This document shows, piece after piece, positions 1 through 7,397 of a DNA stretch of 64,000 bases. Source of the DNA: Parabacteroides sp. FAFU027. GTDB lineage: Bacteria; Bacteroidota; Bacteroidia; Bacteroidales; UBA7332. Made by a program: the position numbers and the translations under genes. The stretch covers positions 186,001-250,000 of the forward strand of contig NZ_JAKZKV010000002.1 in the NCBI RefSeq assembly GCF_022808675.1, written 5' to 3'. The stretch's first letter is position 1. The number at the start of each line of letters is the position of its first letter. The notes under the pieces were generated by a model that was not told the DNA's origin, made no database searches, and worked only from the letters and a program-made list of their open reading frames with translations.

Positions 1-231
1 ATGGTTAATCATCGCCGCAATACGACCGACGATTTTCTCTTCCTTATAGGCCATAAAGCATTGGGCTTCACAAAATTCAAAGGCGGGATTCTTCTTTGGG
101 TCGAGAGTTCCCATTTCGTCCATATAAAGCGGAGGAATGGCGTAAGGGTTATTTTTATAGAGATCAATTCTGAATTTGACAAATTGCTTCAGCTCTTTTT
201 TGCTGTTTACCGGACGTATTTCTAAGGCCAT
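1..231 (-). CDS. Acetyltransferase-like protein, N-terminal 77 residues only
   Basis: The reverse strand is open from an ATG at 231-229 to the window edge, 77 codons with no stop. The translation starts MALEIRPVNSKKELKQF and continues with segments such as NPYAIPPLYMDE, KNPAFEFCEA and KIVGRIAAMINH. This looks like the start of a long conserved Bacteroidota protein of roughly 370-390 residues that is usually annotated as acetyltransferase-like (GNAT-type); the KIVGRIAAMIN part resembles the beta-strand pair at the start of a GNAT fold. The family call is from memory of the N-terminal pattern, so function is tentative. Most of the gene lies to the left of the window. A strong hairpin at 306-351 separates it from the receptor gene upstream. 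Confidence 0.7.
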   Translation of the reverse strand, partial: MALEIRPVNSKKELKQFVKFRIDLYKNNPYAIPPLYMDEMGTLDPKKNPAFEFCEAQCFMAYKEEKIVGRIAAMINH

Positions 232-305
232 GAATGATTGTTTAAGGTGTAAAAGTAGCCTTTTTGTTCTAATCAAAAAGCATTTTTCTCCTTTTACCGG
301 AAAAC

Positions 306-351
306 AAAAAGCTCCGAAAGCTGGACGAATCCTGACTTAACGGAGCTTTTT
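306..351. terminator. Rho-independent terminator, bidirectional
   Basis: Perfect 11-bp inverted repeat: AAAAAGCTCCG at 306-316 and CGGAGCTTTTT at 341-351. The A-run and T-run flanks make it work in either direction. It lies just downstream of the TonB receptor gene, which reads leftward and stops at 378. Confidence 0.8.
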
Positions 352-377
352 ACTCTCAAAACAATAAAACTATGTGG

Positions 378-2846
378 TTACATGTCATTGCCGTTCATGA
401 TATCGGTATCACCGTTCTCACGCTGTTTGGTTGGTTTCTTCTTCTGTAAGCTCTGGCTTCCGAAGTTGTAGGTCAGGTTGATACCAAACATGCGTCCACC
501 AAACTGGCTGACAGTGTAGTCATTGTAGTTGCTACCCCAGGTACGAACACGGTTTTTGCGAGAGTTGAGCAGGTCACGTACCATCACATTGACGATAAAC
601 TTGCGATTGAAGAAGGTCTTGCGCAATCCGGCATCCATATCCCAGCTTGGCAGGCTTTCTCCCTGCACAATGTTACGTTTTGACTGGTATCCGCCGGTCA
701 ACTGCCCCATTAATCCCCCCGGCAGTCCCATATTAACCATCATGCGGGCGTTCCAGGCAAAGCTTTCGGTGCCTTTGTAGTAGGTGTCGGCGTAGGTAAA
801 TCCGTCCAGCTGATTGTAGAACATATTCAACGTAGAGGTTACGTCAATGAACTTCATGAATCGGTCTTTCAGGATAAACTCGCAACCCGCTGCCTGTGAG
901 TTGGTGATATTCTGCGAGGTGCTGAATTTTACCGACTTATTGTTGATATACTCCACGTAACTCACCGACTGGATTACATCGGAAGTATTGCGGTAGTAGA
1001 TGGATGATGAAAGCGAATGGTTTTCCCAGGTCTTGATATGGTTCAGTTCCAACGAATTGGAATATTCCGGAGTCAGGTTAGGATTACCGTAACTGATATT
1101 TAACGAGTCGGAAACGTTGCGGTACGGATTCATAATGCGACCGTTGGGACGGTTGATACGACGGGTGTAGTTCAACTGCAGCTCGTTGCCATTGCCAAGT
1201 GTGTAATTCACAAAAAGACTCGGGTAAATGCCCGGATAAGTCTTGTTGAATGTAGTGGTTGAATCATTATTGTACTTGTCGTAATTCACCGCCGTATTTT
1301 TCATCACGTTGTACTCCCCACGCAAGCCGGCCTGATAGCTGAGTTTGCTGATTTTACCCGCATAGGTAATGTAGAGGGAGTTTCTGTTGTCACGTCCTGA
1401 ATATTCATTGTTTAGCTCATACTGAGGTTTGCGGGTTACGAGTAAGGTTTGCAGCTCCGCGCTGGTCGGGCTGCTTCGTTTGTTGAATTCCCCTTTATAG
1501 CCCGCTTCCAGTTTGCTGTTTTCGTTGATCGGGTAGGTATAGTCCATCTGCACTTCCACTTCGCGGCGTTTGTTATCGCTGTTGATCCATTGGGTCAAAA
1601 CCGGATTTGTAATAGTGTTATGAACGGCATCCATTTGATACATGGTCGAGTTGTTGCCAAAATTCATGCCGTTATACTCTACTGTTGATCGGATTTCGTG
1701 TCCCTTCTGGTTGAATTTGTGGGTATAATCAAGCATCGCGTTAAACATGCCGTGGTTACCGTCGCCATCCGAATATCGGCTATATTGATTGTTTAAAACC
1801 TCATTCAGATGTGATTCATAAGCGACATTCGAACGGTTATAACGGTCAGAAGTCATAAACATGCCACTTACTCCGATATCATTCTTATCATCCGCATGGT
1901 AAGTCACGCCGGCTCGGGAAAACACACCGTAGCCACCCATTTTTGAGTTGTTGTCCGTCACCAGATTGGTGGTGTCACCGTTAGGCTTCCAGGTATTCCG
2001 GTTGCCATCCGACCACATTTTAAATTCGTTTTTGCGGAAACCGACATTGGCATAAGCATCCCATTTAGGGCTTGTGTAGTTGATGTTGAATGCGGAGTTG
2101 ATCCCTTTAAAGGTATCACCACCCACGGAAACACTTCCGTAATATCCGGCTTTGCGGTCTTTTTTCAACACTATGTTGATAATACCGGCAGAGCCATCCG
2201 GGCTGAATTTGGAAGAGGGGTTGGTGATCACTTCGATGCGCTCGATGCTTTCTGCCGGCATCTGTTGTAGTATTTGCGCCTGGTTGTCAGCACTCAATCC
2301 GGAAGGACGCCCATTGATCCAGATGGTTACGTTTTGATCATTGCGCAGCGATACATTTCCTTCCACATCTACCTGCACTGATGGGATGTTTTTCAGGATT
2401 TCAGAAGCAGAAGCTCCTGCTGCAGCCAGATTCTGATCCACGTTGAAGACTTTGCGGTCGATTTCAAAACGCATTTGCGATTTCTGCCCTTCAATTTTCA
2501 CCTCTTTAAGGTTGTGGGAGTTTTCAGTAAGTGCAATTGAGCCCAGTGTCAGTTCCGGCCGTTTAGCGTCGATGATTATCGGAAGTTCCAGTTGAGAATA
2601 TCCCACAAACGTGGCTTTCAGCAGATATTTACCCATAGGGATATTCAGAAAATTGAAGTTTCCACCGGATGCAGTTGAAGCTCCTTTTACCATTTTGTTT
2701 GTGGTTGCGTTGAAAAGCACAACGTTGACATAGTCCAGTCCGGCTTTTGTCTTGCTGTCCACCAGTTTACCGGTGACACTACCGGCTTGCGCTATTATTG
2801 CCAACAGTAATACCAGGCTCAATAGCAAAGATCTCTTTGTTTTCAT
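378..2846 (-). CDS. TonB-dependent outer-membrane receptor, CarboxypepD_reg plus OMP_b-brl_3 type (822 aa)
   Basis: A signal peptide (MKTKRSLLLSLVLLLAIIAQAG) is followed by a carboxypeptidase-regulatory-like beta-sandwich at about residues 23-105 (GSVTGKLVDSKTKAGL and FNFLNIPMGKYLLKATFVGY). A plug domain follows at about 120-240 (LKNIPSVQVDVEGNVSLRN, INGRPSG, IERIEVITNPSSKFSPDG, GIINIVLKK), then a long beta-barrel of OMP_b-brl_3 type ending near INLTYNFGS. The length fits this family and is shorter than SusC (about 1000 aa). No SusD partner is adjacent, so this is a stand-alone receptor, for a siderophore, peptide or signal rather than a PUL glycan transporter. The ligand cannot be told from the sequence. 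It lies downstream of the lipoprotein gene at 3005-3559, with a terminator between them, so it probably has its own promoter. Confidence 0.9.
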   Translation of the reverse strand: MKTKRSLLLSLVLLLAIIAQAGSVTGKLVDSKTKAGLDYVNVVLFNATTNKMVKGASTASGGNFNFLNIPMGKYLLKATFVGYSQLELPIIIDAKRPELTLGSIALTENSHNLKEVKIEGQKSQMRFEIDRKVFNVDQNLAAAGASASEILKNIPSVQVDVEGNVSLRNDQNVTIWINGRPSGLSADNQAQILQQMPAESIERIEVITNPSSKFSPDGSAGIINIVLKKDRKAGYYGSVSVGGDTFKGINSAFNINYTSPKWDAYANVGFRKNEFKMWSDGNRNTWKPNGDTTNLVTDNNSKMGGYGVFSRAGVTYHADDKNDIGVSGMFMTSDRYNRSNVAYESHLNEVLNNQYSRYSDGDGNHGMFNAMLDYTHKFNQKGHEIRSTVEYNGMNFGNNSTMYQMDAVHNTITNPVLTQWINSDNKRREVEVQMDYTYPINENSKLEAGYKGEFNKRSSPTSAELQTLLVTRKPQYELNNEYSGRDNRNSLYITYAGKISKLSYQAGLRGEYNVMKNTAVNYDKYNNDSTTTFNKTYPGIYPSLFVNYTLGNGNELQLNYTRRINRPNGRIMNPYRNVSDSLNISYGNPNLTPEYSNSLELNHIKTWENHSLSSSIYYRNTSDVIQSVSYVEYINNKSVKFSTSQNITNSQAAGCEFILKDRFMKFIDVTSTLNMFYNQLDGFTYADTYYKGTESFAWNARMMVNMGLPGGLMGQLTGGYQSKRNIVQGESLPSWDMDAGLRKTFFNRKFIVNVMVRDLLNSRKNRVRTWGSNYNDYTVSQFGGRMFGINLTYNFGSQSLQKKKPTKQRENGDTDIMNGNDM

Positions 2847-2890
2847 TCAAATGATTATTCTTAAAATGATAGGTTCACACTTAAAAAACT

Positions 2891-2929
2891 AATTCCCTGC
2901 ATTTTGATTTGAAAAAAATGCAGGGAATT
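2891..2929 (-). terminator. Terminator of the 3005-3559 lipoprotein gene
   Basis: Inverted repeat with perfect 15-bp arms, AATTCCCTGCATTTT at 2891-2905 and its complement at 2915-2929. Read on the minus strand it is followed by AGTTTTTTAAG, a usable U-tract. It separates the lipoprotein gene from the receptor gene. Confidence 0.75.
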
Positions 2930-3004
2930 GTTTGACGTGATACCTCATATATGGTTTAAAGGATGAGGTTATTTTAGCGTTTTTTGGGGAAATAACAGTT
3001 CAGA

Positions 3005-3559
3005 CTATTGATTGAGTTTTTTAATCCGGTTCATCCGTTCCTTTTTCAGTTGTGAAATGTTGATTTTTTGTAAGCGGTAATAGGCTTCCACCGGGATATT
3101 CACATGAATTTTCCCTTTATTGAACGGAACGACCCCTTTATAGGAAAATATCAGCTTGTTGTATTTAGTCTCAAAATAGGCGTCGCCCTTCGTGCGGGTC
3201 GGACGGGTAAAGCGCAATGGTTTTCCCACTACGGATATTTTCTCCTTAGCCTCGGTGAATCGTTGCGGGCGGATGAAGAAGGTAACACTGGTATCGCCCG
3301 GCATAATACCTGAAAGCACCAGTACTCCTTCGGCGCATTTCATGTAGGAAATATTCGATTGCTTGTAAACGGCAATCCGGCAATCGCGGGTTTCCTGCTG
3401 GTCTTTTAACCGTTTATCCACTTTCGAAAATTGGAACAGATAGGTCACTTTTCCCTGATAGGCACCGTAAAGATTATCGATGGGTTCCTGTTTACGGAAG
3501 CGGTTGCAGCCGGCAAGCACAATCAGCATTAAGGCGGGGATGAGCAGTTTTGTTTTCAT
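3005..3559 (-). CDS. Hypothetical lipoprotein (184 aa)
   Basis: I chose the ATG at 3559 because it gives a clean lipoprotein signal, MKTKLLIPALMLIVLAGCNR, with the lipobox LAGC and Cys18. An in-frame start 18 codons upstream would put a non-signal leader in front of it. The mature part is basic and has no recognisable domain. It contains DNLYGAYQGKVTYLFQFSKVDKR, then beta-rich stretches (CRIAVYKQSN, AYFETKYNKLIFSYKG, GKIHVNIPVEAYYRLQK). This could be a small lipocalin-like beta fold, but that is only an impression. It is anchored to a membrane, inner or outer. It is followed by its own terminator at 2891-2929. Confidence 0.7.
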   Translation of the reverse strand: MKTKLLIPALMLIVLAGCNRFRKQEPIDNLYGAYQGKVTYLFQFSKVDKRLKDQQETRDCRIAVYKQSNISYMKCAEGVLVLSGIMPGDTSVTFFIRPQRFTEAKEKISVVGKPLRFTRPTRTKGDAYFETKYNKLIFSYKGVVPFNKGKIHVNIPVEAYYRLQKINISQLKKERMNRIKKLNQ

Positions 3560-3716
3560 AATTCTCAGTAGGTATGGAAATATAGGACAGAAAAACGGCT
3601 GCGAAGTTAGCAACTGTTTTGAAAATCACAATCATTCCTTTCGCTCTGAATGAAAAACTCTTTTCATGACAGATTGTTTTCTATGGTATCGGTCAAACAT
3701 TCAACAACCTTCAACC

Positions 3717-4205
3717 ATGAAAAAAAACGATCATCCGGAATTTGTCGGAATCCCCAAACTGAAGAGAAAACACCACCAACAGATTGTCGAATTTGAACAT
3801 TGGGCCAGAGCTGAAGACTGGCAGAAATTTCACATCTCGCACTACGATTGGTGGGCCTTCCCTATCGACAAACCGAGTCGGCTCGGTTTTGCCTATACTG
3901 TATTTGAGGATGAGATTAATGAGTTAAAACAGGATCCGGTTTTTATGCAGGAACTGGTCTTGGGCGCAGAATTGCTATTGCGTTCATGGGGCTGGGACCT
4001 GAAGCGCAGCAGTCACATCGACCATCCACTACCGGATCAGGACTGGCAGAACTGGCCCATCCGCCTGCACAAATGTGCGAGCTCACTCCTGTTATTCGGA
4101 TTTCAACCGGAGTTTGAGTCGGTGCGGAAGTTTGCGCGGGGACTGATTCACGAGGGCGTAAGCTTTGCTTATTCGGGCAAGGACCTGAGTGAGCTTTTTC
4201 GCTGA
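3717..4205 (+). CDS. Conserved hypothetical protein (162 aa)
   Basis: Soluble protein with no signal peptide, rich in Trp, His and Asp (EHWARAEDWQKFHISHYDWWAFPIDKP, then LLLRSWGWDLKRSSHIDHPLPDQDWQNWPIRL). I chose the ATG at 3717 (MKKNDHPEFVG) over an in-frame start at 3666, because the extra 17 residues look non-coding and the later start begins a coherent hydrophilic N-terminus. I do not recognise a family. Its neighbour 120 bp downstream is the degenerate nucleotidyltransferase-like gene at 4327, but the protein shows no HEPN RxxxxH motif, so it should not be called that gene's partner. Confidence 0.65.
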   Translation: MKKNDHPEFVGIPKLKRKHHQQIVEFEHWARAEDWQKFHISHYDWWAFPIDKPSRLGFAYTVFEDEINELKQDPVFMQELVLGAELLLRSWGWDLKRSSHIDHPLPDQDWQNWPIRLHKCASSLLLFGFQPEFESVRKFARGLIHEGVSFAYSGKDLSELFR

Positions 4206-4326
4206 TTTTTCCCGAAAAAGCGTGTTCCGGCTGTGTGGAATATGCCATAATTTGATATATTTGTTACTGAAAATACACCGGACACACAGTGTCTGAGAAA
4301 TGATATAACCTTAAAAGAAAAATATT

Positions 4327-4632
4327 ATGTTTGGTCTGAGAGAACAGGAAGTCAGGGTCGTTAAGGAGGTTCTGGCAAAATACGATGCAGTGCAGGAAGC
4401 CCTGGTATTCGGCACACGCGCAAAAAATGACTGCAAATGCAGTTCAGTGGTGCAAATTGCCATTAAAGGCGAGAATGTCACCCAGTCATTAGCCTATGAT
4501 ATTGCTTATGACCTCAATGAAGAGACGCTGATCCCCTATTGTTTTGAGGTCATTTGCTACAATTTACTCAAGGAGGAACGCCTGAAAGATGCAATAGAAC
4601 AGGAAGGTATCTCTTTTTATGAGAAGAAATAA
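4327..4632 (+). CDS. Catalytically dead MNT-type nucleotidyltransferase-like protein (101 aa)
   Basis: The protein aligns end to end without gaps through most of its length with the intact minimal nucleotidyltransferase at 53047-53361. Both start MFGL and share VFG-[ST]-R, LNEET and PY-x-F. The intact copy has GSDVDIAL with Asp41 and Asp43 plus a third acidic residue Asp74. Here the same positions read SSVVQIAI, with Val41, Gln43 and Glu74. Without the paired aspartates, nucleotidyl transfer by the known two-metal mechanism is not expected. The reading frame is otherwise intact, so the protein may have kept a binding role or may be an early pseudogene. No HEPN partner gene lies beside it. A strong terminator follows at 4651-4687. 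Confidence 0.75.
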   Translation: MFGLREQEVRVVKEVLAKYDAVQEALVFGTRAKNDCKCSSVVQIAIKGENVTQSLAYDIAYDLNEETLIPYCFEVICYNLLKEERLKDAIEQEGISFYEKK

Positions 4633-4650
4633 AAGAGACTATATCTCACA

Positions 4651-4687
4651 AAAACGGGACATTCGGCATAAGCGGATGTCCCGTTTT
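4651..4687. terminator. Bidirectional terminator between convergent genes
   Basis: Perfect 12-bp inverted repeat, AAAACGGGACAT at 4651-4662 and ATGTCCCGTTTT at 4676-4687, with a 13-nt loop. It sits between the convergent genes ending at 4632 (+) and 4693 (-). Confidence 0.85.
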
Positions 4688-4692
4688 CAGTA

Positions 4693-5277
4693 TTATGGAG
4701 CAATGGTACTTGTTTGATTGGAATTGTCAGGCTCCCCGTTGTGAGCAATGGGAGATTGGGCAAAATATTCCCACTTGTTGGCTGGGAATTTTTTAGCGAA
4801 AGAGTTCCAGAGAAAAACTCCGGCAGTAATTAGTGTGAGTCCTCCCAGTGAGAATGCGCCCCCATTTAAGAACATAACGGATTTGGTATATTTCTCCATT
4901 CCTTTGGTATTGGTATTTAGCCCTAATCCCATAGCTAAGAAATAAGACCCTTCAATCCCAAGTGCTGTTCCACTGACAGTCATTACACCGCTGGATACTT
5001 GTGCATAAACAGCTTTTGTTCGAATCAGAATCACATTATCAAGATAGACCGAATCTTTCCCAACAAGAAGCAAAGGATTGTGGCATTGAGCCGAATCACA
5101 CTTGATGGAGAGGATGCCCTTGTGCGACTTTTTTGAGCCATCCGTCAGCTTGACCATTTTCCCCTCGGGGATAAAGATAATCTTTCCGGTCTTGTAGTTC
5201 TTCAGGATAAGCAGGTCATATTGGCTGAATCCTTTTGCAGAAAAGGTAATAAGGATTACAAGTAAAATGGCTTTCAT
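4693..5277 (-). CDS. Hypothetical secreted or membrane protein (194 aa)
   Basis: An N-terminal signal peptide (MKAILLVILITFSAKGFSQ) is followed by a short beta-rich region (ILKNYKTGKIIFIPEGKMVKL, GILSIKCDSAQCHN) that resembles small barrel-like segments in exported Bacteroidota proteins. Two hydrophobic stretches follow near residues 95-118 and 132-158 (FLNGGAFSLGGLTLITAGVFLW), each able to span a membrane. The C-terminal tail is hydrophilic. I do not recognise a named family. The gene lies alone, convergent with the MNT-like gene and about 100 bp downstream of the anti-sigma-like gene. Confidence 0.65.
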   Translation of the reverse strand: MKAILLVILITFSAKGFSQYDLLILKNYKTGKIIFIPEGKMVKLTDGSKKSHKGILSIKCDSAQCHNPLLLVGKDSVYLDNVILIRTKAVYAQVSSGVMTVSGTALGIEGSYFLAMGLGLNTNTKGMEKYTKSVMFLNGGAFSLGGLTLITAGVFLWNSFAKKFPANKWEYFAQSPIAHNGEPDNSNQTSTIAP

Positions 5278-5378
5278 GACAGCATGTAGTGTAAGGATAG
5301 GTGGTTTAGGTTTAACTCATTATTGTATAGAACAATATGGGCTATCGAAAGGTTGCTGTCTGAAAACCTCTTTTAATA

Positions 5379-6473
5379 TTACCAGCTGATCTTTACAGAT
5401 ACTTTTTGATTCGGCTTAGTCCATTTCGGAGATTGGTTAAGCAGTTTTTCGATCTCGGATTTGGCTTTCTCACAAGTGAATTTTGAGAACTTATATCCGG
5501 ATGGTCGTCCGTTATCGTTGATGGTAAATTCAACCGTTACGCTTGATTCCATCTCATCGCAAAGGCCTTTTTCGGCTTTGTTCCTACAATATTCCAGGAA
5601 CTCTTTTTTACCGAATGAAGTTGAATGGATAGTTCCTTTTTTCAATTTACTTGAACCATAACCGACCACAACTACGTCATTAAACGAATCTCGGTTTTGA
5701 TTCAGGGTTATAATTTTTTCTTTATCGGGCACAACTGTTATTTCTTTTGAATCATATCCTATGTAATTGGCTGTCAGATTCAACGAATCGCTATCCTTTA
5801 CGGTTAATGCGAACTTACCGTCTCTATCGGTTATGGCTTGCTTTTTGTCCTTTTTGTCAATTAAATAGGCACCCACCAATGGCGCTCCGGATTCATCTAC
5901 TACTTTGCCCTTTATGACGACTGGTTTTTCTGCCTGAACTACCGGCGGCATTACCACTACATCATCCGTACCTTTATCGAAGTTGACAGCACCAACAGCA
6001 GCAGTGGATTCCATGACCTTATCCTGTGTTACCATCTCCTCCTCTTCATTCACCTGGTCGTCGGGCTTGATGACAGGCGGGGTGAATCGCTTTGTCTGTT
6101 TTTGTTGCTCTGCTTCCCTGACGATTTCTTCCGGTTTATTCACAGACGGATGGGAAGGTTTTGCCTTTTGGGTAGTGGCTACGACCGGTGCGTTTTTATC
6201 ACTGTTTTGGAAAATGAAATAACTGCCCAGCCCAATCAGCAAAAGTACCGTAGCAGCTACCGACCAGTTGATAATCAGTTGTCGGCGTCTCTTCGCAGAA
6301 GCCCGGTGCATGATATTTTGTTCCAGTCGCTCCAATGCATCAGCATGGTTGCCCGGGACGGAATCAAAACCATCCAACGCCTCCTGCAGGAACGGGTCGC
6401 TCATGGCATCTCGCTCCAGCCGGTGGGCATCCTTGCCCCGCTTGTCGCCCTGTATGTAGTGTTTGATTCTCAT
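5379..6473 (-). CDS. Anti-sigma-like membrane protein with CarboxypepD_reg and TonB-C-like domains (364 aa)
   Basis: Residues 1-66 are a charged cytoplasmic region (GDKRGKDAHRLERDAMSDPF) in the position of an anti-sigma domain. One transmembrane helix is at about 67-88. The periplasmic part starts with a low-complexity linker that holds an acidic block at about 136-171 (DDQVNEEEEMVTQ, AVGAVNFDKGTDD). A carboxypeptidase-regulatory-like domain spans about 185-260, followed by DVVVVGYGSS, the motif that usually sits between this domain and the plug in SusC proteins. A C-terminal domain at about 310-364 (SVTVEFTINDNGRPSGYKF, LLNQSPKWTKP) resembles the TonB C-terminal fold. It starts one nucleotide after the stop of the ECF sigma gene, so the two are almost certainly co-translated. 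The acidic block recurs nearly unchanged in the divergent VWA protein at 7398-9314. Confidence 0.8.
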   Translation of the reverse strand: MRIKHYIQGDKRGKDAHRLERDAMSDPFLQEALDGFDSVPGNHADALERLEQNIMHRASAKRRRQLIINWSVAATVLLLIGLGSYFIFQNSDKNAPVVATTQKAKPSHPSVNKPEEIVREAEQQKQTKRFTPPVIKPDDQVNEEEEMVTQDKVMESTAAVGAVNFDKGTDDVVVMPPVVQAEKPVVIKGKVVDESGAPLVGAYLIDKKDKKQAITDRDGKFALTVKDSDSLNLTANYIGYDSKEITVVPDKEKIITLNQNRDSFNDVVVVGYGSSKLKKGTIHSTSFGKKEFLEYCRNKAEKGLCDEMESSVTVEFTINDNGRPSGYKFSKFTCEKAKSEIEKLLNQSPKWTKPNQKVSVKISW

Positions 6474-6474
6474 C

Positions 6475-7044
6475 TCAATGATTTAATACTTTGACCATGC
6501 AGATTTTGAGGTTCCGCTTCCCGTTCTGGATGTAACTTTTCACTTTATTCAATGCAAATCCGGTCAGTTCAACCACATCGGCATACGAGCACTCCTCGAA
6601 GAAGAAATGGACAATGCACCGCTTTTGTTCTTCTGGCAAGGTCTTCAGGCAATAATTGAGCGCGGTTTCTTTTTCGATATTTTCATTGATATCTAATAGA
6701 TGCTCGAAGTGGTCGGTTTCCACAACCTTCTCGCTAATTTCTTCGAAAGTAAAGGGTTGATGTTTTCGCAGGATTTGCAGGCAATGGTTTTTCGCCACGC
6801 TGTAGAGCCACGTTTTGAAGTTCGCAATATCATAGTTACAGACTTTTACCGAAAGCTCTTCGTAAATCTGCATTACGGCATCCTCGGCATCTTCCTGATG
6901 TTGCAGGTATTTCAGGCAGAGACCATACACGAGCGGGATATATCGGGAGTAAAGTTGTCCCAACATCACCTGTTCTGACGAATTCCGATAGTGTATCACT
7001 AAATCTTCGTCGCTAAGGTCGCTGTATGTATGCCTGATCTTCAA
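6475..7044 (-). CDS. ECF-type RNA polymerase sigma factor (189 aa)
   Basis: The region-2 pattern is clear (LYSRYIPLVYGLCLKYLQHQEDAEDAVMQIYEEL, then FKTWLYSVAKNHCLQILRK). Region 4 follows at about residues 130-180 (LNYCLKTLPEEQKRCIVHFFFEECSYADVVELTG, LNKVKSYIQNGKRNLKI). The start codon is TTG at 7044-7042: the frame is open further upstream but has no ATG before a stop. The stop lies one base before the start of the anti-sigma-like gene, the usual sigma/anti-sigma arrangement. The C-terminal pairing suggests release of the sigma factor by an envelope signal. Likely targets include the divergent VWA gene or itself, but no promoter pair could be shown. Confidence 0.9.
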   Translation of the reverse strand: MKIRHTYSDLSDEDLVIHYRNSSEQVMLGQLYSRYIPLVYGLCLKYLQHQEDAEDAVMQIYEELSVKVCNYDIANFKTWLYSVAKNHCLQILRKHQPFTFEEISEKVVETDHFEHLLDINENIEKETALNYCLKTLPEEQKRCIVHFFFEECSYADVVELTGFALNKVKSYIQNGKRNLKICMVKVLNH

Positions 7045-7098
7045 ATTAAAGTATGCTGCTTTTGATGAGTTAAAAGCCTAAGTATATCGAAAAATTAT

Positions 7099-7219
7099 AG
7101 CCACGAATACACAAATAAAATAGTATCCCCGCTTTTTCAATTTTGAAAAAGGATTTGGGCGAATTCGATTCAATTTATTTTACCAATTAGTTGTATTATT
7201 AATTCGTGAATTCGTGGCT
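7099..7219. repeat. Small inverted-repeat intergenic element (GCCACGAAT family)
   Basis: Terminal inverted repeats AGCCACGAAT at 7099-7108 and ATTCGTGGCT at 7210-7219. An internal palindrome CTTTTTCAA/TTGAAAAAG sits at 7132-7151. Sequences of this GCCACGAAT-ATTCGTGGC type are scattered between genes in many Bacteroidota. That statement is from general knowledge; copy number here cannot be checked from one window. Confidence 0.6.
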
Positions 7220-7233
7220 CCTATTACACGAAT

Positions 7234-7264
7234 TTTAGATGAGAAAAGTCTTTTCTCATCTAAA
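7234..7264. promoter_or_regulatory. Perfect 14-bp palindrome upstream of the VWA gene
   Basis: Arms TTTAGATGAGAAAA at 7234-7247 and the exact complement at 7251-7264 flank a 3-nt centre. No T-run follows on either strand, so it is a poor terminator. It is placed 134 bp before the VWA start and could be an operator or an mRNA hairpin. Confidence 0.45.
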
Positions 7265-7397
7265 ACAAAACACAATGCAACCAGTAATCTTCGCCCGATT
7301 GAAAATTATTTCCACAAAAATAGAAATTCTTTTATGGAATTTCGGAAGTCGCCGCATCTATTGAGAAAACGATTTCTAATCCATTAAATTCTATAGT

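Larger units (their letters stand above)
7045..7397. other. Divergent intergenic region between sigma and VWA genes
   Basis: 353 bp with no plausible gene. It holds an inverted-repeat element at 7099-7219 and a perfect 14-bp palindrome at 7234-7264. The rest is AT-rich and presumably carries the promoters of the sigma operon (leftward) and the VWA gene (rightward). Confidence 0.6.

Noticed and set aside
1-225. Open frame on the plus strand at the left edge
   Set aside because: It is the antisense shadow of the partial acetyltransferase-like gene on the minus strand, which has the protein-like sequence.
3717-4205. HEPN partner of the MNT-like gene at 4327
   Set aside because: No RxxxxH motif or HEPN-like helical pattern; 120-bp gap.
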